Assembly: GCA_900546875.1 (NCBI GenBank) | Contig: URET01000027.1 | Span: 1-17,605 of the forward strand | Source: an uncultured Eubacteriales bacterium | GTDB taxonomy: Bacteria > Bacillota > Clostridia > Christensenellales > CAG-314 | DNA length: 17,605 nt | Direction of reading: 5' to 3' | Shown here: one piece after another, positions 7,746 through 15,538 of the stretch | Numbering within the stretch: the first letter of the stretch is position 1 | Layout: every line of letters begins with the position of its first letter | The notes under the pieces: model-generated | What the model saw: the letters and a program-made list of their open reading frames with translations, nothing else | The model's database searches: none | What the model was told of the DNA's origin: nothing | Program-made: the position numbers and the translations under genes

Positions 7746-9745
7746 GCGTTGCCTCCGCCTCTCGACTTGTATTTCTCTATCGCGGCATCCTTGTCCTTAT
7801 TGAAATTCGCATACTGCGAAATATAATCCCGCCGCGCGTCGGCACTGTCGCCCATGAGCACGGTCACTAACCTGTCCGCTTCCGCGGCGTCCTCAAGCGT
7901 TACCCTGACCAGCGACCTCGTTTCGGGGTTGAGGGTGGTATCCCAAAGCTGTGAAGGATTCATCTCTCCGAGCCCTTTGTACCTTTGCAGATTTCCGCTC
8001 CTGCCTGCCTGTGCCATGGCGTTATTCAGTTCGTTGTCGTCGTAGCAATAGATCACAGTGCTCCCCTTGGTCACCTTGTATAAAGGCGGCATCCCTATAT
8101 ACACATGCCCTTCAAGCAGAAGCTCCTTCATATACCTGAAGAAAAAGGTGAGCAATATCGCTCTTATATGAGCTCCGTCCTGATCCGCGTCGCTGAGTAT
8201 TATGACCTTATCGTATTTCAGCGACTCCATGGCAAGCTCCTCTCCGACCCCTACTCCAAGCGCACTTACTATGCTTTTTATCTCGTCGTTTTCGAGTATG
8301 GTCTTAAGACGCCTTTTTTCGGTGTTGAGCGGTTTCCCTTTGAGCGGAAGCACCGCCTGAAATCTTCTGTCCCTTGCCTGCTTCGCACTGCCGCCTGCCG
8401 AATCTCCTTCCACTATATACAGCTCATTCCTCGAATAATCTTTTCCCGTACACGCGGAAAGCTTGCCGACCAGGAATCCGTTATCGAGATTGTTCTTTAC
8501 TCTGAGCAATCGTTTTGCTTCGGCTTCTTCCATCCTCGCCTTGCCTGCAGCTATCGCCTTGCGGACTATTATCTCCCCTGTTTTCTTCTCTTTTTTGCCC
8601 TCAAAATATTTGCCGAGCGCTTCCGTGATCAACGTTTCTATCACCGGCCTTACTTCCTGATTACCCAGCTTGGTCTTTGTCTGACCCTCAAACTGCACAT
8701 TTGCCAGCTTTACGGAAAGTACGGCAGTTATTCCCTCACGATAGTCTTCTCCGAGCAGATTATCGTCTTTGTCCTTAAGAAGTTTCGCTGCGCGCGCAAA
8801 ATCGTTCATCACTCGGGTCAGAGCAGACTTGAATCCCGTTTCATGAGTACCGCCCTCCAGAGTCGGGATAGAGTTCACGTACGAATAAAGATTTTCCGTA
8901 TAACCGTCGGTATACTGGAACGCCAGCTCTGCTTTGACTTTCGCCTCCGGGTTTTCGGCGGAAATATACACGGGCGGTCTGAACAGCGTTTCCTTGTTTT
9001 CATTGAGATATTCCACGTAATCCGAAATTCCGCCGTCGTATCTGAACTCGTTTTCCGTGCCATCTCTTTCGCTCTTTATATAAAAAACGACTCCGCTGTT
9101 CAGAAAAGCCAGTTCTCTTACCCTGTTTTCAACAGTTTCGTAATCAAATTCGGAATCCCCGAAAACATTGTTGTCAGGTAAAAATGTGACGCTTGTCCCG
9201 GCAGACTTCCTCTTATAAGGCTCGCATGAAAGCTCCGTTTCCTTCTCGCCGCTGTGCCATTTCCCCTTTTTATCGCAATAACTGTGAAAACGCATGGAAT
9301 ACTTTTTATTGTCACGGTAAACGTCTACCTTGAGCCACTCGGAAAGAGCGTTGGTGACGCTTGCGCCCACGCCGTGAAGACCTCCGGAAGTCTTATATGC
9401 GTTGTTATTGAACTTTCCTCCCGCATGAAGCTGAGTAAATACCAGCTCGACGGCAGGCACTTTCTTCACGGGGTGTATGTCCACGGGTATACCTCTCCCG
9501 TCATCATTGACGGTTGCACTGCCGTCTGCATTGAGGATCACTTCGATCCTTTTTGCATAACCGTTTGCAGCTTCGTCCACCGCGTTGTCAATGATTTCCC
9601 ATAGTATGTGATGGAGTCCCTTGGGTCCGGTGGTACCTATGTACATTCCCGGCCTCACTCTCACCGCCTCAAGCCCTTCAAGAACTTCTATGGAATCAGC
9701 TTTGTAACTTTGCGCCGCAAGCGCCGTATCCTTCTTTTTCGCCAT
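7742..9745 (-). CDS. parE: Type IIA topoisomerase subunit B (topoisomerase IV, ParE class)
   Basis: ATPase subunit partnering the downstream ParC. Counting from the GTG at 9748, the GHKL ATPase motifs are EIIDNAVDEA (Glu51, Asn55), DDGRGIP (82-88) and SGGLHGVGAS (121-130), with the switch lysine in GQTKTK (Lys358). The TOPRIM domain shows EGDSAGGSA (447-455) and DADQD (520-524), then KGLGEM and the C-terminal MGD segment. The words RDRRFQAVLPLKGKPLNTEK followed by ENDEI resemble Gram-positive ParE more than GyrB; this is judged from memory of the families. It is full length at 667 aa from the ATG at 9745. The frame also allows the GTG directly before it. The ribosome binding site (AAAAAAGAG) is weak, and a hairpin covers the junction with the gene above. 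Confidence 0.95.
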   Translation of the reverse strand: MAKKKDTALAAQSYKADSIEVLEGLEAVRVRPGMYIGTTGPKGLHHILWEIIDNAVDEAANGYAKRIEVILNADGSATVNDDGRGIPVDIHPVKKVPAVELVFTQLHAGGKFNNNAYKTSGGLHGVGASVTNALSEWLKVDVYRDNKKYSMRFHSYCDKKGKWHSGEKETELSCEPYKRKSAGTSVTFLPDNNVFGDSEFDYETVENRVRELAFLNSGVVFYIKSERDGTENEFRYDGGISDYVEYLNENKETLFRPPVYISAENPEAKVKAELAFQYTDGYTENLYSYVNSIPTLEGGTHETGFKSALTRVMNDFARAAKLLKDKDDNLLGEDYREGITAVLSVKLANVQFEGQTKTKLGNQEVRPVIETLITEALGKYFEGKKEKKTGEIIVRKAIAAGKARMEEAEAKRLLRVKNNLDNGFLVGKLSACTGKDYSRNELYIVEGDSAGGSAKQARDRRFQAVLPLKGKPLNTEKRRLKTILENDEIKSIVSALGVGVGEELAMESLKYDKVIILSDADQDGAHIRAILLTFFFRYMKELLLEGHVYIGMPPLYKVTKGSTVIYCYDDNELNNAMAQAGRSGNLQRYKGLGEMNPSQLWDTTLNPETRSLVRVTLEDAAEADRLVTVLMGDSADARRDYISQYANFNKDKDAAIEKYKSRGGGNA

Positions 9746-9752
9746 CACTCTT

Positions 9753-9771
9753 TTTTAAGCTGTGCTTAAAA
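9753..9771 (-). promoter_or_regulatory. Short hairpin at the Na/Pi transporter - parE junction
   Basis: TTTTAAGC and GCTTAAAA form a perfect 8-bp inverted repeat around 3 nt. It covers the stop codon of the transporter gene (9766-9768) and ends just before the weak parE ribosome binding site. No T-run follows on the minus strand, so it is not a classic terminator. It might tune parE translation or mark a processing site. Confidence 0.35.
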
Positions 9772-11418
9772 CTCCTTCTGAGATATAAATTTGAGATGAT
9801 CTGCGGCACGCTCGAGATTATTTACCGTATTTACATATATGCCGCCGCTTTCGGGATTACATTCTCCCTTGTTCATCCTCTGATAATGATTTTCAAGATT
9901 TCTCGACCTGAGTTCGTCCACCTCGTCTTCAAGAGCGTCAATTTCTCTCTTGTGCTCGTTGCTCCTCTTTATGAAATCATCCATCGTGTACCCGTACATA
10001 CTGTCTATTGCTTCGAACATGTCCTTTATTTCAGCGATTATCGCGTCCGAAAACGCAAGATTTTTACTTTCCGCATTTGAAGTATACCTCATTATGTTTG
10101 ATGAAAGATCGGCTATACGCTCGAAATCGCTTATAATATAATGCAAATTGCTTACTACTCTTTCGTCGCGGCCGCTGAGGTCGTAACCGCTGAGCTTTAT
10201 AAGAAAACGGGTTATCTCCTCTACGAGAAAATTCACTTCTTCCTGAATATCCTTTACCTTTTCGCTTTTTGATGAGTCAAGCTTGAGAAACGACTCCACA
10301 CTCAGCGATAACGACTGCCTTGTCAGCACAGCGATCCTTTCGGTCTCTTTGAGAAGCTGTTCAACGGCGATGGAAGGGGTAGCAAGGATCCTGTCGTCTA
10401 TATACTGCAGAACAAACCTGCTTTTTTGTTTTTTGTCCTTGAATACAAGCTTGGATATCGAAACAAGATATTTCGCAAACGGAAACATGATGACAGTGCT
10501 TATAACATTGAACATAACATGGAAAGCCGCTACGATCAGACCGTGATTGTCACCGAAAAGCCCCACCATCACCCGGTCGTAAAAGCCCGGATAAAGCAAC
10601 AGAAAAACAGTAAAAATTATCGAACCGATCACATTGAAAAGCAAGTGGATAAAAGACGCTCTTTTGCCGTTCGGAGAACTGCCTATGCCTGCAAGCATAG
10701 CCGTTACGCAGGTACCTATATTCGTACCTAAAATTATAAACAATACCGCGTTTCCGCCTGCACCGATCTGGATGCCCTGTCCTACCATAGTGATAACGAT
10801 ACCTGCCACTATTGCCGAGCTCTGTACCAGACCCGTGAACAAAGCGCCTATCACCAATAACAATATAGGGTTGGTCACGGACTTTATGAGTTCCTGAAAA
10901 GTAGGATCGGTCTGCATGAATTCCATAGAAATCGACATACATTTCAGCGCCACGAAGATGGTCCCCAAACCGGCAAGAAAAGTACCCCAGGTTTTTATTT
11001 TGTCGGTTTTGGCAATGATGCTTATTATGACCCCGACAAATGACAATACCATGAACAGATCCGTAACGGGAAAAGATTCTCCTGAATTCAGCGTGGGCAA
11101 AGCGGACAAAACGCCGGTTATCGTAGTACCGATATTTGCGCCCATGATAATATAAGTAGCCTGGATCAAAGTCATGATGCCGGCGTTCACCATACCGACT
11201 ACCATAACGGTGGTCGCCGAGGAACTCTGAATAAGAGCCGTCACACCTGCTCCTATGCCGACCCCCGCAAGCTTATTCCCGGAGACTTTATTCAACATAT
11301 GTCTGAGTTTTGAGCTCGAAATCTTTTCCATGCTCTCGCTTGTCATATGTATGGCAACCATAAATATTCCCATACCGGCAAACAACAAAATAATATTGGA
11401 TAAAACCTGATAATCCAT
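9766..11418 (-). CDS. Na+/phosphate cotransporter with PhoU-like C-terminal domain
   Basis: Inner-membrane symporter of the PNaS (NptA/YjbB) family, which moves inorganic phosphate with sodium. Counting from the GTG at 11424, two inverted transport repeats are visible. The first has QSSSA at 66-70 and GANIGT at 95-100; the second has QSS at 201-203 and GTNIGT at 233-238. About eight hydrophobic segments lie between 8 and 325. From about 340 to the end is a helical, charged PhoU-like domain, usual for bacterial members. The second signature reads QSSAI rather than QSSSA. The ATG at 11418 is preferred over the GTG because AGGGG lies 5 nt before it. It starts 8 bp after the stop of the HD gene. 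Confidence 0.94.
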   Translation of the reverse strand: MDYQVLSNIILLFAGMGIFMVAIHMTSESMEKISSSKLRHMLNKVSGNKLAGVGIGAGVTALIQSSSATTVMVVGMVNAGIMTLIQATYIIMGANIGTTITGVLSALPTLNSGESFPVTDLFMVLSFVGVIISIIAKTDKIKTWGTFLAGLGTIFVALKCMSISMEFMQTDPTFQELIKSVTNPILLLVIGALFTGLVQSSAIVAGIVITMVGQGIQIGAGGNAVLFIILGTNIGTCVTAMLAGIGSSPNGKRASFIHLLFNVIGSIIFTVFLLLYPGFYDRVMVGLFGDNHGLIVAAFHVMFNVISTVIMFPFAKYLVSISKLVFKDKKQKSRFVLQYIDDRILATPSIAVEQLLKETERIAVLTRQSLSLSVESFLKLDSSKSEKVKDIQEEVNFLVEEITRFLIKLSGYDLSGRDERVVSNLHYIISDFERIADLSSNIMRYTSNAESKNLAFSDAIIAEIKDMFEAIDSMYGYTMDDFIKRSNEHKREIDALEDEVDELRSRNLENHYQRMNKGECNPESGGIYVNTVNNLERAADHLKFISQKEF

Positions 11419-11426
11419 ATACACCC

Positions 11427-12077
11427 CTACATCAATACAGTATCATTTATCTCAAGTGAAAATCCCGACCCGAGATAATGCGCCGCCGACTGACACATAT
11501 ACATCCTGTTCAGGAATATTTTAAAATACTCTATCACGGAACATATCTCGGTATCAATACTCAACTTTAAAATAATCTTTTTGTCCTCCACTTCCAGCCT
11601 GCTTTCGGTAACCGCATAATTCACCCTGTCATGGATGTCTTCCCCGATCATTCTGGAACGCACCCTTTTTCTGCTCACATCGGCTTTATCTGCCAGAATA
11701 AGCGCGGCGGATATGTTGCTGACAACTTTTCCGGTGGCTTCATCATGATTTCCTATAGCCGTTGCCACCGCCGCCCTTTCGGTAATGTCCATCCCCATAC
11801 GCCGCAGTATGTCAAGCGCGAGTATGGCTCCGGTATGGGCGTGATCCGTACGGTTGATCATGTTGCCGATATCATGCATATACCCGGCTATCCGCGCAAG
11901 CTCGGCTTCTCGCGGCGAACCGTTGAACTGTTCGATTATCCTGCCCGCAAGCATGGCACATTTGGCCGCATGCGCAAAACCGTGCTCCGTGAAACCCATT
12001 TCACCCAACACGTCGTTACCTGCAAGAATGCAGGCGTTTACCTCGGAATTATTCTTTACGTCTTCAAATGTCACCAT
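11427..12077 (-). CDS. HD-domain metal-dependent phosphohydrolase
   Basis: 216 aa with the full HD metal ligand set: His32 (EHGFAH), His68-Asp69 (YMHDIGN), further His79/His81 and His111-Asp112 (GNHDEA), and Asp130 (LADKAD). HD proteins hydrolyse phosphate esters such as nucleotides or cyclic nucleotides; the substrate here cannot be told. The C-terminal 70 residues (after SRKRVR) form a small alpha/beta tail without a motif I recognise. GGAG lies 4-5 nt upstream of the ATG. A restored CorC frame would end 14 bp inside this gene, consistent with tight coupling in the operon. HD proteins are frequent single-domain members of clostridial operons, so its link to ion transport is only inference from position. 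Confidence 0.9.
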   Translation of the reverse strand: MVTFEDVKNNSEVNACILAGNDVLGEMGFTEHGFAHAAKCAMLAGRIIEQFNGSPREAELARIAGYMHDIGNMINRTDHAHTGAILALDILRRMGMDITERAAVATAIGNHDEATGKVVSNISAALILADKADVSRKRVRSRMIGEDIHDRVNYAVTESRLEVEDKKIILKLSIDTEICSVIEYFKIFLNRMYMCQSAAHYLGSGFSLEINDTVLM

Positions 12078-12492
12078 ATTTCTCCGATCCGGTTAAGTTT
12101 TCCCTGACCGCCGAACTCAAACCCCTTCCGGCATGCTTGCCGTGGTTCCGTTTCACCACGGATGCCGCAAGTTTCTCGGCGTTTCGGACTTTTTTTTCTG
12201 CTATAGCGTCTGCTGCAGGCGCTTCGGTCACTTTTCGTCCGATTGACCGACGGCACTGTCGGCGTTTCGGACTTTTTTTTCTGCTATAGCTCTGCTGCAG
12301 GCGCTTCGGTCACTTTTCGTCCGGTTGCCCGACGACACTGTCGGCGTTTCGGACTTTTCTTTCTGCCATAGCTCTGCTGCAGGCGCTTCGGTCACTTTTC
12401 GTCCGATTGTCCGACGGCATTGTCGGCTTCGTCATTTACCGTCACTTTTACGCTCAGCACCCTCCGCGGCTCCGTTTCAATGACCTCGAAAC
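12064..12492 (-). other. Frame-broken 3' extension of the second CorC gene
   Basis: Past the stop of the open frame at 12493, a second minus-strand frame carries the missing part of the CorC_HlyC domain (GDKFDFANLSFEVIETEP, then VKVTVNDEAD). It stops at 12392 inside the first tandem repeat. If one base is restored near 12519 and each repeat is restored to 84 bp (six bases in total), a single frame runs to a TGA at 12064, giving 537 codons plus stop for the gene. The last 34 residues (from EKLAASVVKRN to GSEKYGDI) are intact and reach 14 bp into the HD gene. This is a conceptual reconstruction. The bases as given end the protein early. Confidence 0.6.
12178..12424. repeat. Three tandem 82-83 bp repeats
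   Basis: The units are 12178-12260 (83 bp), 12261-12342 (82 bp) and 12343-12424 (82 bp), about 90% identical to one another. Each begins GGCGTTTCGGAC on the plus strand. Units one and two hold a run of eight T, interrupted in unit three. On the minus strand they read, with restored frame, as a 28-residue acidic, Ala- and Lys-rich unit starting D(S/N)xVGQxDEK and ending (K/R)KVRNA. Substitutions between units are mostly silent or mild in that frame. Confidence 0.9.
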
Positions 12493-13671
12493 TCAGATTG
12501 GCAAAATCAAATTTATCGCCGGGGCGGGCATCCCGCCAAGCTTTTCAAGTGCAAAGCCTCCTACCGTATTATAATCACTTTCAAAATCCTTTGCGTCGTA
12601 ATCCGTAAGGTCAAAGAGATCGTAAATATTCATATCGCCGTCCACAGTGTATACCCCGCTTTCGCTTTCAACGTATTCTTCCCGCGGAATATCCATCTCG
12701 TCCCATATGTCTCCTACAAGCTCTTCCAAAATATCTTCCATTGTAAGGATACCCATCATACCGCCGAATTCGTCTACGACTACGGCAATATGTACTCCCT
12801 GTTTTCTGAATTCGCTGAGCAGTTCGCTTGCCGGTTTGCTCTTATGAACGAATATGGGCTGATACAGCAGTTCCCTGATGTCCGCTTTCTCTCCGGAATT
12901 GATTTTCCTGAGCAAGGTCTTTGTGGGCAAAACGCCGATTATCTCATCTATATTGCCTTCGTAAACAGGAATGCGGTAGTAATTGTATATTACGTCGTTA
13001 TCATATAATGAGGAAATATCGTCATTAATATCCATTGCTACCACGTCCACGCGCGGGATCATTATTTCGTGCACTTCAACTTCCCTGAAATCTATAGCGG
13101 AACGTACCAGATCCCCTTTCTTCTCGTCAAAACCGCCGTTTTGTTCGATGGCGTCCACGATAGTAAACAGTTCCTCATCGGTGGTATGTTCTTTGTTTTT
13201 CGAAGTCCATAGAAAGGATATCTTCTTCACAAACTGCGAAACCGCAAACACCACAGGCTTCATGACCGTTTTACAGATATTAAGCGGAAAAGCAAAAGCC
13301 AATGAAAGTTTATAACTTTTCTTTACCGACAAAGTTTTCGGCAGTATCTCCCCGAATATGAGTATTATGACCGTCATTCCGAGCATCGCAACGGTAGGCC
13401 CGGAAACCGGACCGAATAACTCGTTTGCAACGAGAGAAGCCATACTTGAAGCGCAAATATTCACGAGATTGTTTCCCACGAGTATCGTGGAGATGGTTTC
13501 GCCGTAATTATCGGCCAGACGGAGAGCATCGGAAGCTTTTTTGTTCCCTTTTTCGGCATTTCTGTTGAGATGCAGCCTGTTATCGGAACCGAATACGATC
13601 TCACTCGCAGAGAAAAACGCCGAAAACACTATACACACTGCAAGAGCAGGCAAAAGGTACCAATATGTCAT
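12493..13671 (-). CDS. CNNM/CorC-type membrane protein with CBS pair, 3' frameshifted
   Basis: Member of the hemolysin C/CorC family, proposed divalent-cation (Mg2+/Co2+) transporters or regulators. The N-terminal DUF21 domain (about 1-150) has several membrane segments, FSASEIVF, VGNNLVN and IFGEILPK. Two CBS motifs follow (about 195-255 and 260-315, the second ending GILTMEDILEELVGDIWDE), then the start of the CorC_HlyC domain. The open frame ends LGGMPAP-AINLILPI, but the next frame continues with GDKFDFANLSFEV, so one base appears to be missing near 12519 in a C/G run. The upstream CorC gene overlaps its ATG by 4 bp, and GGAGG lies 6 nt upstream. The raw product is 392 aa; see the 12064-12492 entry for the extension. 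Confidence 0.9.
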   Translation of the reverse strand: MTYWYLLPALAVCIVFSAFFSASEIVFGSDNRLHLNRNAEKGNKKASDALRLADNYGETISTILVGNNLVNICASSMASLVANELFGPVSGPTVAMLGMTVIILIFGEILPKTLSVKKSYKLSLAFAFPLNICKTVMKPVVFAVSQFVKKISFLWTSKNKEHTTDEELFTIVDAIEQNGGFDEKKGDLVRSAIDFREVEVHEIMIPRVDVVAMDINDDISSLYDNDVIYNYYRIPVYEGNIDEIIGVLPTKTLLRKINSGEKADIRELLYQPIFVHKSKPASELLSEFRKQGVHIAVVVDEFGGMMGILTMEDILEELVGDIWDEMDIPREEYVESESGVYTVDGDMNIYDLFDLTDYDAKDFESDYNTVGGFALEKLGGMPAPAINLILPI

Positions 13672-14678
13672 ACTTTCCCTCCCGCCGCCGTTTCAGGCAT
13701 CTTTTCAGCTATTCCTTCCACCAGCTCTTCGAGTACATCTTCCATAGTGACCAGCCCCGTGGTACGGCCTTCGGAGTCAACTACAAAAGCAATGTGCGTC
13801 CTATGGGCACGGAAACCTTCGAATACTTCGTCCATAGTAGTATTCTCAGGCACTTTATACGGCGGGATCAGTGCTTCTCTGAGTCTGAGTCCCTTGTTAT
13901 GTTCTGCCATTTTATGATAACTCCGAACGTGCAGTACGCCGATTATGTTGTCTGCGCTTCCTTCGTAAACAGGGTATCTCGAAAATCCGGACCGGGTAAT
14001 TTGTTCGAGTATTTTTTGTCTTGTGGCGTTTACGTTGACGGACACAAACTTCTCTGTCGGAGTAAAAACATCCTTCACCTGTTTGTCGTTGAACTGAATG
14101 GCCGCCTGAATAATGTCGCTTTCCTGCTCGTCCAGTACTCCTTCCTTCTCGACAGACTCGATTATATCCGTAAAGTCGTCTTCCGTGATAGAGGGTTCCT
14201 CCTCTGAGCCTCTATGCCCCGATACCTTCCTCACTAACCATATCAGACCTTTGAATATTATTGAGACCGGAGTAAGCAAAACGGATAAAAACTTCAAAGG
14301 ATAAGCAAAAGCCAAAGCCATGGAATCAGCATTGGCCTGAGCAATGTTTTTAGGTATCGTTTCGCTGAAAACAAAAACGAGTACAGTCGTGACGACAGTC
14401 GCTACAACAGTGCCCAGCGCTTCGCTCTTCAATAAACTTACCGCCATCAGAGAAGCCAATACGGACGCACATACATGTATCACATTATTGCCCACGAGAA
14501 TAACTATTAGAGAGTTATCCATATCTTCGGCCATTTTGAGCACCAAAGCCGCTTTTTTATCGCCGTCGTCGCTTTTTACTTTCATACGGAACTTATTGGA
14601 ATAAGTGACAGCTGTTTCCGCGGCGGCGAAGAAGCCTCCGGCAAGAATCAGAATAAAAAAACCAGATAATGGTACCAT
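13668..14678 (-). CDS. CNNM/CorC-type membrane protein with CBS pair, no CorC_HlyC domain
   Basis: Paralogue of the next gene: DUF21 membrane domain (about 1-150, with FAAAETAV, VGNNVIHV and FSETIPK) followed by two CBS motifs (about 195-325, the second with GLVTMEDVLEELVEGIAEK). It ends 13 residues later at an ATGA overlap with its paralogue, so it lacks the usual C-terminal domain. The ending looks natural. The start does not: the ATG at 14678 has no ribosome binding site. An ATG at 14695 lies 9 nt after AAAAGGAG and opens with MDPGPSWYHYLV, typical of this family, but runs out of frame. One extra base in the seven-A run at 14655-14661 (plus strand) would join them into a 342-aa protein. 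The two paralogues probably form a heteromer (inference). Confidence 0.9.
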   Translation of the reverse strand: MVPLSGFFILILAGGFFAAAETAVTYSNKFRMKVKSDDGDKKAALVLKMAEDMDNSLIVILVGNNVIHVCASVLASLMAVSLLKSEALGTVVATVVTTVLVFVFSETIPKNIAQANADSMALAFAYPLKFLSVLLTPVSIIFKGLIWLVRKVSGHRGSEEEPSITEDDFTDIIESVEKEGVLDEQESDIIQAAIQFNDKQVKDVFTPTEKFVSVNVNATRQKILEQITRSGFSRYPVYEGSADNIIGVLHVRSYHKMAEHNKGLRLREALIPPYKVPENTTMDEVFEGFRAHRTHIAFVVDSEGRTTGLVTMEDVLEELVEGIAEKMPETAAGGKV

Positions 14679-14745
14679 GAAGGACCGGGGTCCATAAAGG
14701 TAAACTCCTTTTCGATAATGTGCAGAGCAAAACTACACCACTAAT

Positions 14746-14774
14746 ATTATAAACATATCGGAGAAGATTGTCAA
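14746..14774 (-). promoter_or_regulatory. Sigma-A promoter of the long minus-strand operon
   Basis: On the minus strand, TTGACA (14774-14769) and TATAAT (14751-14746) match consensus exactly and are 17 bp apart. Transcription should begin near 14739, about 45 nt before the ribosome binding site and ATG at 14695. It is the only strong promoter I could find ahead of the eight-gene run that ends at 2485. Confidence 0.87.
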
Positions 14775-15451
14775 ATAATCAATACCGCAATTTAAATTAA
14801 CGCTTTATCCGTTCACTCCCCGCCCTGACTCAGCTCACACCTTTACCCTTCAGCGGTACCTGCTCAGCTCTCTCCGTAGCGAACGCACTTCGGGAAGTTC
14901 TGCCCCGGGAAAATATATATGTGTAAAATACGCCGTTTCGGCATGTATATCTTTACGGAACAAAAGCTCTGCTATATGGATTTTTTATATTTCTTTCGCA
15001 GTTTGCTGCACGGATCAAACCAAGCCGATAAAATCCCGGGATTATGATTTTTATAAGCTTTTGTCCGGCACAAAACCGATGTTGAACACATAAAATTCCC
15101 CGGTTTTTTTAATTTAAAAGGTATTTTTGTCCGCTAAAATATTATTTTCTGCCGGCAAATATGTCTGCACGCGCATTTCTCCGAATAAACGGGCAGAATT
15201 TCGCCTTATAGCAGCGCTTCATCGATACCTGAGTCAACTTGTCCATATTACCGCATATACCGGAACACTTCTTTTGCCACAGCAAAATAAAAAGCCCTCC
15301 GGACAGATGCGCCGGAAAACGTTTTGGGATCCGGATTTTTACCGATGCTTTCCTGCCGGACACTTATCCGCCGGATTTTATTTGTTTTCACCTTCCTGCA
15401 AACAATTACGGATGTTTGACGTACTGCACTCCTTCAGGAAAATTTCTCAAT
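14775..15451. other. Gene-free region with a GC-rich block and small palindromes
   Basis: No open frame here has a ribosome binding site or a recognisable product. Bases 14817-14925 are clearly richer in GC than their AT-rich surroundings. On the minus strand they contain a direct repeat, GAGCTGAG followed by CAGG or TCAGG, about 38 bp apart, plus short hairpin arms, so a structured RNA is possible but matches no class I know. AATCCCGGGATT at 15032-15043 is a perfect 12-bp palindrome. Around 15297-15380 CCGGA/TCCGG motifs recur about six times. Confidence 0.5.
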
Positions 15452-15484
15452 AAAAAGTTGATGCAGACGTTACGCTGCATCAAC
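15452..15484 (-). terminator. Rho-independent terminator of the SPFH-RHH operon
   Basis: A perfect 10-bp stem, GTTGATGCAG (15457-15466) with CTGCATCAAC (15475-15484), closes an 8-nt loop. On the minus strand it is followed by TTTTTA (15456-15451). It lies 55 bp past the stop of the regulator gene. Confidence 0.85.
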
Positions 15485-15538
15485 ATATATCCGCATGAAA
15501 ACACCTTCCCGTAACGGCATAAAAAGCTTTATCCGGGA

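Noticed and set aside
8105..9181. 358-codon plus-strand frame within parE
   Set aside because: Antisense to a strongly conserved topoisomerase gene; composition is odd (rich in Phe, Arg, Tyr), so it is a shadow.
14817..14925. Glycine riboswitch or T-box
   Set aside because: A few words (GGAGAG, CTGAAGGG) resemble these classes, but the conserved cores are missing and the block lies upstream of the promoter rather than in the leader.
15127..15453. 108-codon plus and 73-codon minus frames in the gene-free region
   Set aside because: Neither has a ribosome binding site; composition is non-protein-like, and the minus frame begins at a bare GTG.
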